Assembly: GCF_022879595.1 (NCBI RefSeq) | Contig: NZ_CP084268.1 | Span: forward strand, 186,001-250,000 | Length of the DNA: 64,000 bases | Origin: Caballeronia sp. Lep1P3 | GTDB lineage: Bacteria > Pseudomonadota > Gammaproteobacteria > Burkholderiales > Burkholderiaceae | Direction: 5' to 3' | Part shown: positions 36,310 to 44,540 of the stretch, in pieces | Position numbering within the stretch: the stretch's first letter is position 1 | Layout: each line of letters begins with the position of its first letter | Made by a program: the position numbers and the translations under genes | Notes under the pieces: generated by a model | What the model was told of the DNA's origin: nothing | The model's input: only the letters and a program-made list of their open reading frames with translations | Databases searched by the model: none

Positions 36310-36792
36310 GTGACGCCTTCCGAAACCGCCATACTCGTCCGACGCGAAGACCCCTGGTCACTGGACGCGCGAGCGCTTCTCGACGAACTCAGCGCCATGC
36401 TGGCCATATTCTCGGGCGATGGCGGGCAGTCCCGCTTCTGCCTGGAAGACGTCTGTTCCGCGCGAGGCGGGTTCCTCGTCGCGCGCACGGCACAGGGATT
36501 CGCGCTCGGATGTGGTGCATTCAGGCGCTTCGATTACGGCGTGGCGGAAATCAAGCGCCTCTATAGCCGACCCGACACATGTGGCGTCGGCAAGGCCATT
36601 CTCACGCAACTGGAAGCCGACGCCGCCGCGGTCGGCTATCACACGCTGCTTCTCGAAACGCGCGTCTTCAATCGCCGGGCCATTGCGTTCTATCAGCGCA
36701 ACGGCTTCAGGCCGACCGGACGATACGGCATCTACGCGAATCAGCCGGATGCGAGCTGCTTTGCAAAGACCATCGCCGTGAGAACGGAATAG
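36310..36792 (+). CDS. GNAT-family N-acetyltransferase
   Basis: 160 aa. The acetyl-CoA site is present as IKRLYSRPDTCGVGKAILTQLEADAAAVGYHTLLLETRVFNRRAIAFYQRNGF; the usual RGxG is reduced to TCGVG. Start is GTG at 36310 with AAGGAG eight bases upstream. Target unknown. It follows the LysR gene by 79 bp and ends at a strong bidirectional hairpin. Confidence 0.88.
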   Translation: MTPSETAILVRREDPWSLDARALLDELSAMLAIFSGDGGQSRFCLEDVCSARGGFLVARTAQGFALGCGAFRRFDYGVAEIKRLYSRPDTCGVGKAILTQLEADAAAVGYHTLLLETRVFNRRAIAFYQRNGFRPTGRYGIYANQPDASCFAKTIAVRTE

Positions 36793-36830
36793 CGCGGTTC
36801 GCCCGCGAGCGTTCGCGGGTGAACCGCGCT
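36791..36830. terminator. Bidirectional terminator between GNAT and ohr
   Basis: AGCGCGGTTC (36791-36800) pairs perfectly with GAACCGCGCT (36821-36830); inside it CCCGCGA pairs with TCGCGGG around a short loop. The hairpin serves both convergent genes: GNAT ends at 36792 and ohr at 36845. Confidence 0.75.
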
Positions 36831-36844
36831 TGGCGCAAGTCACA

Positions 36845-37261
36845 TCAGACGAGATTCAACGTCACGTCGATGTTCCCGCGCGTGGCCTTCGAATACGGAC
36901 ACGTTTGATGCGCGCTCTCGACGATCGAGCGCGCGACATCCTTGTCCACGCCAGGCAAGCTCACGTTCAGACGCGCGGCAAGCAGATACGCATCGCCGTT
37001 CATGCCGAGGTCCACTTCCGCGTCCACGGCGACGTCGGGCGGCAAGCTCACCTTCAGCTTGCGCGCGGCCAGTCCCATTGCACCGATGAAACACGCCGAC
37101 CATCCGGCAGCGAACAGTTGTTCCGGATTGGTGCCCTTCCCCGCGCTGCCGGGCGACGAGAGCTGGATGTCGAGGCGGCCATCCGAACTTTGCGCGGCGC
37201 CGTCGCGCCCGCCGGAGGTATGGGTCTTCGCGGTGTAGAGCACTTTATCGATGGTGGACAT
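36845..37261 (-). CDS. ohr: Organic hydroperoxide resistance protein
   Basis: 138 aa OsmC/Ohr peroxidase that reduces organic hydroperoxides. Catalytic cysteines are C57 (WSACFIGAM) and C121 (TCPYSKAT); the conserved Arg is R19 in GGRDG. Length and motifs are exact for Ohr. AGGAG lies just before the ATG. It is downstream of ohrR on the same strand, with palindromic sites in the 160-bp gap between them. Confidence 0.96.
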   Translation of the reverse strand: MSTIDKVLYTAKTHTSGGRDGAAQSSDGRLDIQLSSPGSAGKGTNPEQLFAAGWSACFIGAMGLAARKLKVSLPPDVAVDAEVDLGMNGDAYLLAARLNVSLPGVDKDVARSIVESAHQTCPYSKATRGNIDVTLNLV

Positions 37262-37297
37262 GATGAAGCTCCTTTGGAAATGAAGGGCCGACTATTC

Positions 37298-37311
37298 CAT
37301 CGCATGCGATG
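37298..37311. promoter_or_regulatory. Putative OhrR operator at ohr (CATCGCATGCGATG)
   Basis: A perfect 14-bp palindrome 37 bp upstream of the ohr start. Its core ATCGCATGCGAT is repeated at 37370-37381 and, with one base-pair change, at 37920-37931 before ohrR. Binding is inferred from position and repetition. Confidence 0.65.
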
Positions 37312-37353
37312 TAGTCGGATGCGAGCATAGTGCATCTGTCTTTCCGCATTGTC

Positions 37354-37381
37354 AATCGCTTTCGATTAAATCGCATGCGAT
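37354..37381. promoter_or_regulatory. Second operator cluster upstream of ohr
   Basis: AATCG-CTTT-CGATT (37354-37367) is followed directly by the palindrome ATCGCATGCGAT (37370-37381), about 109 bp upstream of ohr and just past the ohrR stop. It could be a second OhrR site giving cooperative repression. Confidence 0.5.
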
Positions 37382-37420
37382 CTATTTATGCGGATGCAGT
37401 CGCATCCGCGCGTCGCGGCA

Positions 37421-37879
37421 TCATGCCGCTTCTTCGACGGACCGGATGAGGTTGTCGCGCAGCACCGCAATCGCCTTCTTCACTTTCGCGAACTCCGCCG
37501 GCTTCAGCCCGGTTTTCGCGACGAGGTCCATTTTGCAGCCCTTTTCACGCACCCGACGGCCTTCCCTGGTCAGGCTCACTCGCACTTGCCGCTCGTCGGC
37601 GGGATCGCGCTGCCGTTGCACATAGCCCATGCCTTCGAGTTTCTTGAGAATGGGCGTGAGCGTGTTCGATTCGAGGAAAAGCTTCTCGCCGAGACTGCCG
37701 ACGGTCTGATCGTCTTCCTCCCATAACGCGATGATGGTGATGTACTGCGTGTACGTCAGCCCGAGTTCTTCGAGAATGGGCTTGTAAGCCTTGCCGAAGG
37801 CGAGATTCGCGGAATACACCGCGAAACAGAGAAAGTCCGACAACAACGGTGCGGACGGTAACGGTTCAGCCGATTTCAT
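37421..37879 (-). CDS. ohrR: MarR-family organic hydroperoxide sensor
   Basis: 152 aa. The redox cysteine C18 sits in SDFLCFAVYSANLAF, as in OhrR. The winged helix (TVGSLGEKLFLESNTLTPILKKLEGMGYVQRQRDPADERQVRVSLT) is typical. Oxidation of the Cys by organic peroxides would release DNA and induce ohr. A palindrome like those at ohr lies 41 bp upstream of its start, so autoregulation is likely. Confidence 0.94.
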   Translation of the reverse strand: MKSAEPLPSAPLLSDFLCFAVYSANLAFGKAYKPILEELGLTYTQYITIIALWEEDDQTVGSLGEKLFLESNTLTPILKKLEGMGYVQRQRDPADERQVRVSLTREGRRVREKGCKMDLVAKTGLKPAEFAKVKKAIAVLRDNLIRSVEEAA

Positions 37880-37919
37880 ATGTGTTCTCCAGCACAGCCC
37901 TTCGATTCACGCATTATAG

Positions 37920-37931
37920 ATCGCGCGCGAT
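37920..37931. promoter_or_regulatory. Putative OhrR operator at ohrR (ATCGCGCGCGAT)
   Basis: Perfect 12-bp palindrome 41 bp upstream of the ohrR start. It differs from the ohr sites only in the central bases. Confidence 0.6.
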
Positions 37932-38057
37932 GAAATCGTTTGCGCTCGACGCAGCGTCAATTCCTAGCGTCAATTCCCTTAGAAAAGCCCGGTATTTATT
38001 CATCGGCGTGAGCTTCCGTGATACCGTACGCGGGCTTTTCTCTAACGGGAAAAGCGC

Positions 38058-38218
38058 GTTCTCGGGGCGGGGTGCGATTCCCCACCGGCGGTAATCGTTC
38101 GCTGAAGCGGACGTAGCCCGCGAGCGCTCGTGCCACGCTCTTCGCAAGAGTGCGCGGCCGAGGTCAGCAGACCCGGTTGGATTCCGGGGCCGACGGTATA
38201 GTCCGGATGAAAGAGAAC
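38058..38218 (+). promoter_or_regulatory. FMN riboswitch (RFN element)
   Basis: Closing stem P1 is GTTCTC (38058-38063) with GAGAAC (38213-38218). Conserved aptamer blocks follow in order: GGGGTGCGATTCCCCACCGGCGGTAA, AGCCCGCGAGCGC, GGTCAGCAGACCCGGT, GATTCCGGGGCCGACGGT and ATAGTCCGGATGAAAGAGAAC. This is the textbook RFN pattern. It lies 91 bp upstream of a lumazine synthase gene and is followed at once by a terminator hairpin, so FMN would stop transcription of that gene. Confidence 0.96.
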
Positions 38219-38219
38219 A

Positions 38220-38275
38220 GGACGGCCACGCGCCGCGCGCCCGCTTTTGCCGTGCGCGAAGGCGCGTGGCCGTCC
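38220..38275 (+). terminator. Terminator of the FMN riboswitch expression platform
   Basis: A perfect 15-bp stem, GGACGGCCACGCGCC (38220-38234) with GGCGCGTGGCCGTCC (38261-38275), starts two bases after the aptamer and precedes the gene start by 33 bp. The T-run is weak (TTCGCCCTGTTC). The 26-nt loop could hold antiterminator pairing. Confidence 0.8.
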
Positions 38276-38308
38276 TTCGCCCTGTTCACACAAAACAGGC
38301 TGAAGTCC

Positions 38309-38809
38309 ATGAACTCATCTAATCGCATCGAATCACAAGCGGTCTGCGCGGCAAGCTCGCATCGTCCTCGCATTGCGTTCGTCCAGGCTTGCTGGCATCG
38401 CGATATCGTCGACCAGTGCAAGACGTCGTTCCTCGAAGCCATCGGGCCATACGGCTACACGCGCGACGATATCGATCTCTTCGAAGTCGCCGGCGCATTC
38501 GAAATCCCGCTGCATGCCAAGCGCCTTGCGCAAAGCGGGCGTTACGCGGGCATCGTCGCGGCGGGGCTGGTCGTCGATGGCGGCATCTATCGGCACGAGT
38601 TCGTCGCGCAGGCGGTCATCAACGGGCTGATGCAAGTGCAGCTCGAAACGGGCACGCCGATCTTCTCAGCCGTGCTGACGCCGCATCATTTCCATCATGG
38701 CGAAGAGCACGTCGGCTTCTTCCGCGAGCATTTCCTCGTCAAGGGCAAGGAAGCCGCGCATGCGTGCGCGGACACCATCGGCAAGCTGAGCGCATTGCCG
38801 GTTGTATAA
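38309..38809 (+). CDS. ribH: 6,7-dimethyl-8-ribityllumazine synthase, type II (RibH2-like)
   Basis: 166 aa. It joins the 4-carbon phosphate and pyrimidine precursors of riboflavin. The family pattern RIAFVQACWHRDIVDQCKTSF, AGAFEIPLHAKRLAQSGRYAGIVAAGLVVDGGIYRHEFVAQAVINGLMQVQLETG and SAVLTPHHFHHGEEHVGFF matches the RibH2 branch of Brucella and rhizobia rather than the usual housekeeping form. Start at 38309 fits that length. It stands alone without other rib genes and is controlled by the FMN riboswitch just upstream. Confidence 0.93.
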   Translation: MNSSNRIESQAVCAASSHRPRIAFVQACWHRDIVDQCKTSFLEAIGPYGYTRDDIDLFEVAGAFEIPLHAKRLAQSGRYAGIVAAGLVVDGGIYRHEFVAQAVINGLMQVQLETGTPIFSAVLTPHHFHHGEEHVGFFREHFLVKGKEAAHACADTIGKLSALPVV

Positions 38810-38822
38810 GCGGTGCGGCAAA

Positions 38823-38845
38823 GTCACGGGCCGCAAGCCCGTGAC
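38823..38845. terminator. Hairpin between convergent ribH and SDR genes
   Basis: Perfect 9-bp stem GTCACGGGC (38823-38831) with GCCCGTGAC (38837-38845), 5-nt loop CGCAA. It lies 13 bp past the ribH stop and 13 bp before the SDR stop, so it may end both transcripts. Confidence 0.65.
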
Positions 38846-38858
38846 CGCCGCTCACGGC

Positions 38859-39653
38859 TCATGACATGAACATGCCGCCGTCGACGTTGACCGTCTGGCC
38901 GGTAATGTAAGCGGCATCGTCGGAAGCGAGGAACGTGACGAGTCCCGCGACATCGCCGCCATTGCCCGCGCGCTTCATCGGAATGTTGGCGACCCATTCG
39001 GCCATTAGTTCGCCGGGCTTGTAGTCGCCGAGCAGCTTGCCCCACGCCTCGTCGTTATACGACCACATATCCGTCGTGATGATGCCGGGACAAAACGCAT
39101 TGACGGTGATGCCCGTCGGCGCCAGCTCTTTCGCAAGACTCTGCGTGATGCCGAGCACGCCGAACTTGCTCGCTGCATAGTGCGGCGTATAGACGAAGCC
39201 CTGACGCGCCTGACCCGATGCCGTATTGATGAGCCTGCCGCTCTTGCCCGCGCGCAGCATGCGCGTGGCCGCTTCCTGACAGCACAGGAACACGCCTTTC
39301 GTGTTCACGGCCATCACCTTGTCCCATTCGCTTTCCGTGAGTTCCGGCAGCTTCGCAATGGTGATGACGCCCGCGTTCTGCACCGAGACATCCACTTCGC
39401 CGAGCTTGGCCGCCACTTCGTCATAGAGCGCAACGACCTGGCGCTTGTCGGTCACGTCCATCTCGACAGAGAGCGCATCGAAGCCCGCATCGCGCAACTT
39501 CGCGGCTGCATCGTGGACGCTCTTTTCGTTCGCCGTGACGCAGACCTTCGCGCCCTCTTGCGCGAACCGTTCCGCTACGGCGAGTCCGATACCGCGACTG
39601 CCGCCCGTCACGACGACGACCTTGTTCTCGAACCGCTTTGCTTCGTAAGCCAC
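38859..39653 (-). CDS. SDR-family polyol/sugar dehydrogenase
   Basis: 264 aa classical SDR. TGGSRGIG near residues 16-23; NAG near 93-95; catalytic Ser in NTASGQA, Tyr and Lys in YAASKFG. Last in the minus-strand sugar operon. Start is GTG at 39653 with GGAG eight bases upstream. Relatives oxidise sorbitol, galactitol or similar polyols to ketoses. With the FGGY kinase just upstream, it probably makes the ketose that is then phosphorylated. Confidence 0.9.
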   Translation of the reverse strand: MAYEAKRFENKVVVVTGGSRGIGLAVAERFAQEGAKVCVTANEKSVHDAAAKLRDAGFDALSVEMDVTDKRQVVALYDEVAAKLGEVDVSVQNAGVITIAKLPELTESEWDKVMAVNTKGVFLCCQEAATRMLRAGKSGRLINTASGQARQGFVYTPHYAASKFGVLGITQSLAKELAPTGITVNAFCPGIITTDMWSYNDEAWGKLLGDYKPGELMAEWVANIPMKRAGNGGDVAGLVTFLASDDAAYITGQTVNVDGGMFMS

Positions 39654-39680
39654 GTTGCCTTCTCCCTTGCATCGAAAGTT

Positions 39681-41150
39681 TCAGAGACGCTCGATCCAGC
39701 GCAGCCATTGCGCATGGTTGGCCGCGGCCGCTTCGACGCCGCTACCCGGCTCGACGCGCCGCGCGATGACGCGCTTGGCGTGATACGCATCGAGCGATGC
39801 GATGAGTCCCGCCTTGTACGCGGCGAGCGCCGCCGCGCCCGATGCCGAGATCTCGCTCAACGCGAGCGTGCTCACTGGGCGATCGAGCGTATCGGACAGA
39901 TATTGCAGAAGAAACGGACGCTGCACGAGACCGCCGTCGAGATACAGTTCGCGCAGCCGCACGCCGGCCGCCTGTTCCATGACGGTGATGACGTCCTTGA
40001 TCTGATAGACGATGGATTCATACGCCGCGCGCGCGACATGCTGCCAGGACTTCGAGAAGTCAAGCCCGACGATCTGCGCGCCGCCCGGATACTTCCAGTG
40101 CGGACAGCCGATGCCCGAGAACGCGGGAATCAGAAACACGCCGCCGTTGTCGTAGTCGACGAATGCCTGCTCCGCTTGCGCGAAGTCGTCGAAAAGGCGC
40201 AGCTTGTCCTTGAGAAACGCGGGCGTCGATCCCGCGCTGATGACGATGCCTTCCAGCGCATAGTCGACGCGTTCGTCGGTAGCGAAGCACAGCGTCGAGA
40301 CGAGACCGTGCGCCGGCTCCTGCGCGCTCGCGCCGACGTTCATCATGATGGACGATCCCGTGCCCATCGTCGCCTTGGCCACGCCCGGTTGCAGGCATCC
40401 TTCGCCGACGGCGGCCGCGTGCGAGTCGCCGATCATCGAGAGTATCGGAATCGCGCGGTCGAGCAGGCCGTCGAAGTCGGTTGTGCCGAAGTCGGATGCG
40501 GACGGCATCGGCTCAGGCAATCGCAGCCCTTGCAAGCCGAACGTCTCGATCAACTCGCGATCCCATTGAAGCGCCGCGAGATTGAAGAGCATCGTGCGCG
40601 ATGCGTTGGTGTAATCGGTTCGATACGCCGCGCCCTTCGTGAGCCGATAAAGCAGCCAGCTATCCACCGTGCCGAAATAGGCATCGCCTGCCGCGATGGC
40701 CGCGCGCGCGCGCTCGTCGTTCTCGTTGAGCCAGACGAGCTTCGTGCCGGAGAAGTACGGGTCGATCAAAAGCCCCGTTCTCTCTGCGATGACAGGCGCG
40801 AGACCATCGGCCTTGAATCGCTCGCAGATGCCGAGCGAGCGCTGACACTGCCACGAAACAGCAGGCACGACAGGCTCGCCTTGCGCATTCCACACGACGA
40901 CCGTTTCGCGTTGATTGGAAATGCCCACGCCCGCGATGCCGCTGCGATCGCCCTGAAATTGATCGAGGCACGCGCGGACCGCGTGCAACACCGAGTCATA
41001 AAGCGCGTTCGCATCCTGCTCGACAAAACCGCTACGCGGATGCGTGCATGCCACCGCCGCGAAGCCACGCGCATGCACGTGCCCTTCGCTATCGAAGAGC
41101 AATGCCTTCGTTCCGCTCGTACCCTGATCGATCGCCAGAATGGTGTTCAT
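39681..41150 (-). CDS. FGGY-family carbohydrate kinase (glycerol kinase-like)
   Basis: 489 aa. N-terminal ATPase fold ILAIDQGTSGTKALLFD; FGGY signatures around GISNQRETVVVWN and LYLDGGLVQRPFLLQYLSDTLDRPV. Close to GlpK in length and start, but the neighbours are a sugar importer, SDRs and a transketolase, with no glpD or glpF. It more likely phosphorylates a ketose or polyol. It lies 23 bp after the permease gene. Substrate open; short-chain or branched ketoses are candidates. Confidence 0.9.
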   Translation of the reverse strand: MNTILAIDQGTSGTKALLFDSEGHVHARGFAAVACTHPRSGFVEQDANALYDSVLHAVRACLDQFQGDRSGIAGVGISNQRETVVVWNAQGEPVVPAVSWQCQRSLGICERFKADGLAPVIAERTGLLIDPYFSGTKLVWLNENDERARAAIAAGDAYFGTVDSWLLYRLTKGAAYRTDYTNASRTMLFNLAALQWDRELIETFGLQGLRLPEPMPSASDFGTTDFDGLLDRAIPILSMIGDSHAAAVGEGCLQPGVAKATMGTGSSIMMNVGASAQEPAHGLVSTLCFATDERVDYALEGIVISAGSTPAFLKDKLRLFDDFAQAEQAFVDYDNGGVFLIPAFSGIGCPHWKYPGGAQIVGLDFSKSWQHVARAAYESIVYQIKDVITVMEQAAGVRLRELYLDGGLVQRPFLLQYLSDTLDRPVSTLALSEISASGAAALAAYKAGLIASLDAYHAKRVIARRVEPGSGVEAAAANHAQWLRWIERL

Positions 41151-41172
41151 ATGTAAACCCTTGTTCTGCGCA

Positions 41173-42255
41173 TCAGGCGGTGAGGGAAACCATGCGCGAT
41201 TGCAGACGCTGCTGCAACTGATCGATCACCACGGCAAAGATGATGACGAGTCCCTTGATGACCATCTGCCAGAAGTCGCTGATGCCGCACATCACCATGC
41301 CATCGCCGAGAATGCTGATGACGCATGCGCCCACGACCGAGCCGAACACGGTGCCGCGCCCGCCCATCAGCGCGGTGCCGCCGAGCACCACTGCCGCGAT
41401 TGCGTTGAGTTCGTAGGTCTGTCCCGTCAACGGATGCGCCGTCTGCAATTGCGCGGTGATGACGAGACCGACGATCGCCGCGCAGAAGCCCGAGAACATA
41501 TAGACGAAGAGCTTCACGCGATTCGTGCGAATGCCCGAGAAGCGCGCGGCCTGTTCGTTGCCGCCGATCGCATAGATGCGTCGTCCGAGCGGCGTCTTGC
41601 GCGCGATGAAGATGGTGATGACGGCGAGCACGAGCATGATCCAGACGGGCATGGAAAGCCCGAGTATCGTGCCGTTGCCGATGAATTCGAAGCCTGTATT
41701 GCCGAGCGCCGGATTGCCTTCGAGGTCCGCGAACGTGCTGCCGTTGTTGACCAGCAGCGCCGCGCCGCGCACCACGTACAGCATGCCGAGCGTCGCGATG
41801 AAAGGCGCGACGTTGAGCATCGTGATGAGATAGCCGTTCACCGCGCCGATCAGCGCGCCCAGCAAACACGCGATGATCGTCACGCCGAGCGGATTGAAGA
41901 ACACGATGTGATGACCGATCTTCACGCCTTCGAGCAGCAGATAACCCGCCGCCATGCCGCTGATGCCGACAATGGACCCGACCGACAAGTCGATCCCGCC
42001 CGTCAGTATCACGAGCGTCATGCCGATGGAAAGAATCGCGACCACGGTCACATGCTTGGCCATGATGAGCATGTTGCTCGTCGAAAGAAAGTTCTCTGTC
42101 GCAAGCGAAAAGACGATGATGATCGCAAAGAGCGCGATGAAAATCCGCAGCTTGAGCAGGTTCACCGCGACGCGCGAAGCGACATAGGCGCTGTGCCGGT
42201 TGTGTTTCGCATGCACCGGATGCACCGGCGGATTGCTGCTGTTGGGCGTGTTCAT
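41173..42255 (-). CDS. Ribose-type sugar ABC transporter permease (RbsC family)
   Basis: 360 aa with about ten hydrophobic segments. The family motif AILSIGMTLVILTGGIDLSVGSIVGISGM is near residues 73-101 and ELNAIAAVVLGGTALMGGRGTVFGSVVGA lies in the second half. An N-terminal hydrophilic tail (first 30 residues, Pro/His-rich) precedes the first helix. It follows the ATPase gene by 22 bp. Confidence 0.93.
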   Translation of the reverse strand: MNTPNSSNPPVHPVHAKHNRHSAYVASRVAVNLLKLRIFIALFAIIIVFSLATENFLSTSNMLIMAKHVTVVAILSIGMTLVILTGGIDLSVGSIVGISGMAAGYLLLEGVKIGHHIVFFNPLGVTIIACLLGALIGAVNGYLITMLNVAPFIATLGMLYVVRGAALLVNNGSTFADLEGNPALGNTGFEFIGNGTILGLSMPVWIMLVLAVITIFIARKTPLGRRIYAIGGNEQAARFSGIRTNRVKLFVYMFSGFCAAIVGLVITAQLQTAHPLTGQTYELNAIAAVVLGGTALMGGRGTVFGSVVGACVISILGDGMVMCGISDFWQMVIKGLVIIFAVVIDQLQQRLQSRMVSLTA

Positions 42256-42277
42256 GGTTTCGATCTCGGTTTCTCTT

Positions 42278-43825
42278 TCAGACCACGGCGGTCGCGGGCG
42301 TCGAGGCGCGCACGATGCGTTCGCTGTCGAATTCGTTGCGGTCGATCATGGCGGTGAGCTTGCCGCTCGCCATCACGAAGACGCGGTTGGAGACGGCCAT
42401 TGCCTCGTCGAGTTCGGACGTCGCATAGATGACCGCGATGCCCGATTGTGCGAGCAGGCTGATCGTCTTGTAGACGTCTTCCTTCGCGCCCACGTCGATG
42501 CCGCGCGTCGGCTCGTCCATCAGCAACACTTTGGGCTTCGTGAGCAGCGCCTTGCCGATGACCACTTTCTGCATGTTGCCGCCCGAGAGCGACGTGATGG
42601 GCGCATCGACAGACGACGCCTTGATCGCGAGGCGCTTGACGATATCGCTCGCGGCATCGACCTGTTTGTCGCGCGCAAGCGAGCCTGAGAAGCGGCGCGT
42701 GAACTTGCCGAGGCTCGACAAGGTCATGTTTTCCAGAATGGACATGAGTTGCACCATGCCCTGTTTCTGCCGGTCTTCCGGCACGAGCGCGATGCCCGCT
42801 TCGATGCGCTTCGGTATCGGCATGTCTTCGATGGCCTTGCCCGCAAGCTCGATCTCGCCGAGCGCGAGCGGCTGCGCCCCGAGCAGCGATTCGAGCAGTT
42901 CCGTGCGGCCCGCGCCCATCAATCCATAGATGCCGACGACTTCGCCCGCGCGCACGGAGAACGACACATGATCCACCGCATAGATGCCGTTCGAGCGCTT
43001 GAGCGCGAGGTCTTTCACCTTCAGCACTTCATTGCCGATCGCGTGTTGCTCGAACGCAAAGCGCTTTTTGGATGAGCCGACCATCGCTTCGATGATCCAC
43101 GGGATGTCGATGTTCGCGATGTCGTCTTCCGCCACGAGACGGCCATTGCGCAAGACCGTGATGCAGTCGCCGATCGCCATGATCTCTTCGAGACGATGCG
43201 AGATGTAGATCACGGTCACGCCTTCTTCCTTCAGCTGGCCGATGATTTTGAAGAGAATCTCCACTTCCGTTTTCGAAAGCGCGGACGTCGGCTCGTCCAT
43301 GATAAGCACCTTGATGTGCTTGGACAGCGCCTTCGCGATTTCGACGAGCTGTTGCTGCCCGACGTACAGATCGCCGAGGCGCGTGCGCGGATCGATTGGG
43401 ATGCGCAGGCGGTCGAGCAGCACCTTCGCCTGATGATTCTCCATCTTCGAGCGAATCACGCCGGAACTCGTGAGTTCGTTGCCGGCGAAGATGTTCTCCG
43501 CCACCGTCATGTCTGGAAAGAGATTCAATTCCTGAAAGATGATGCCGATGCCGTGATGCTCCGCGCTGCGCACATCGGTGATATGCGCGAGCCGATCGTC
43601 GATCCATATCTCGCCGGATGTCGCGGTTTCCGCGCCCGCGAGCAGCTTCATCAACGTGGACTTGCCCGCGCCGTTCTCGCCGATGAGCACGTTCACCTTG
43701 CCGCGACGCACCTTGTAATTGACATCGACGAGCGCGGCCGTGCCGGGATACTGCTTGCTGAGCGCGCGCGTCTCGATCACGTTCACCGGATTCTGCGTGC
43801 GCGCTTCTCTCGGAGATTCGTTCAT
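42278..43825 (-). CDS. Ribose-type sugar ABC transporter ATPase (RbsA family, two domains)
   Basis: 515 aa with two fused nucleotide-binding domains. The first has a full Walker A (GENGAGKST) and the signature LYVGQQQLVEIAKAL with MDEPTSAL; the second is degenerate at Walker A (GLMGAGRTE) but keeps LSGGNMQKVVIGKAL and LLMDEPTRGIDVGAK, as usual in this family. The start MNESPREA at 43825 overlaps the DUF2291 stop as ATGA. Confidence 0.94.
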   Translation of the reverse strand: MNESPREARTQNPVNVIETRALSKQYPGTAALVDVNYKVRRGKVNVLIGENGAGKSTLMKLLAGAETATSGEIWIDDRLAHITDVRSAEHHGIGIIFQELNLFPDMTVAENIFAGNELTSSGVIRSKMENHQAKVLLDRLRIPIDPRTRLGDLYVGQQQLVEIAKALSKHIKVLIMDEPTSALSKTEVEILFKIIGQLKEEGVTVIYISHRLEEIMAIGDCITVLRNGRLVAEDDIANIDIPWIIEAMVGSSKKRFAFEQHAIGNEVLKVKDLALKRSNGIYAVDHVSFSVRAGEVVGIYGLMGAGRTELLESLLGAQPLALGEIELAGKAIEDMPIPKRIEAGIALVPEDRQKQGMVQLMSILENMTLSSLGKFTRRFSGSLARDKQVDAASDIVKRLAIKASSVDAPITSLSGGNMQKVVIGKALLTKPKVLLMDEPTRGIDVGAKEDVYKTISLLAQSGIAVIYATSELDEAMAVSNRVFVMASGKLTAMIDRNEFDSERIVRASTPATAVV

Positions 43826-44466
43826 TTCCAGGCCACCGGTATCGCGCGAATCTCGCCTGTCGGCTCGCTCCAACTGCTGTAGACGGCGGCCACGTCCACG
43901 CTCTCGCCGACCTTGAGCTCGAGCGACTGCTGCACGCGGTTCACAACGAGCTTGTTCAATTCCTGGCCGAACGCGGCGAAGCGTGTCTGGTCGTCAAAAT
44001 CACTGTACTTGACGCCGGGAAAGCCGTCGCGCACGCCCGTTCCGATCACGACAGGCCCCGTTTCGAGCACCACGTGCACGGGTTCGCCGCCTGAGGACGG
44101 CGCGACATCCACATACGCCTTGCCGACGCGCGATGTCGTGTCCACGCGCGTCACCTTGCCCTGCACGCGCAGCCAGAAGTTGCACGGAAACGCGGTGCTC
44201 TGACGAAAGCCGTATTGCTTGCATGCGGTGTCGAAGTTCGCGTTGAGCGCGTCGATGACCTGCGCCGCGGGCTTCGCGTTCTTGTCGGCATACGGAATGA
44301 GCTGATCGCTCAGCATCTTCGCAGCGTCCGGGCCTTTATGCTGGCCCTGGCTGCGTATCGCGGCGAGTTCGGTGTCGCTGACGACATGACACGCGGCGAG
44401 ACTGCCGATACCGGCGATGCCGAGCGCAACGAGCGCGCAGCGGGCGGCGTTCTTTGGATGAACCAT
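43822..44466 (-). CDS. DUF2291 periplasmic lipoprotein, sugar-importer accessory
   Basis: 214 aa. The signal peptide ends in a lipobox (SLAAC, Cys near residue 26), so it is predicted to be a lipoprotein. The rest, including DAAKMLSDQLIPYADKNAKPA, FPCNFWLRVQGKVTRVDTTSRVGKAYVDV and VVIGTGVRDGFPGVKYSDF, fits DUF2291, a family I know mainly beside ribose-type ABC importers. GAGG lies five bases before the ATG. It lies between the binding-protein and ATPase genes and is translationally coupled to the latter. Function unknown. Confidence 0.82.
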   Translation of the reverse strand: MVHPKNAARCALVALGIAGIGSLAACHVVSDTELAAIRSQGQHKGPDAAKMLSDQLIPYADKNAKPAAQVIDALNANFDTACKQYGFRQSTAFPCNFWLRVQGKVTRVDTTSRVGKAYVDVAPSSGGEPVHVVLETGPVVIGTGVRDGFPGVKYSDFDDQTRFAAFGQELNKLVVNRVQQSLELKVGESVDVAAVYSSWSEPTGEIRAIPVAWK

Positions 44467-44540
44467 GACGACCTCACATGACAAGCCATGCGGACGCGGC
44501 GTCGACAGTGCGCGCCGCGTCCGCCGAACTTCGATACGCG

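Noticed and set aside
39681..41150. Glycerol kinase glpK
   Set aside because: Sequence is GlpK-like, but there is no glpF, glpD or glpR context; operon partners are a sugar importer and transketolase.
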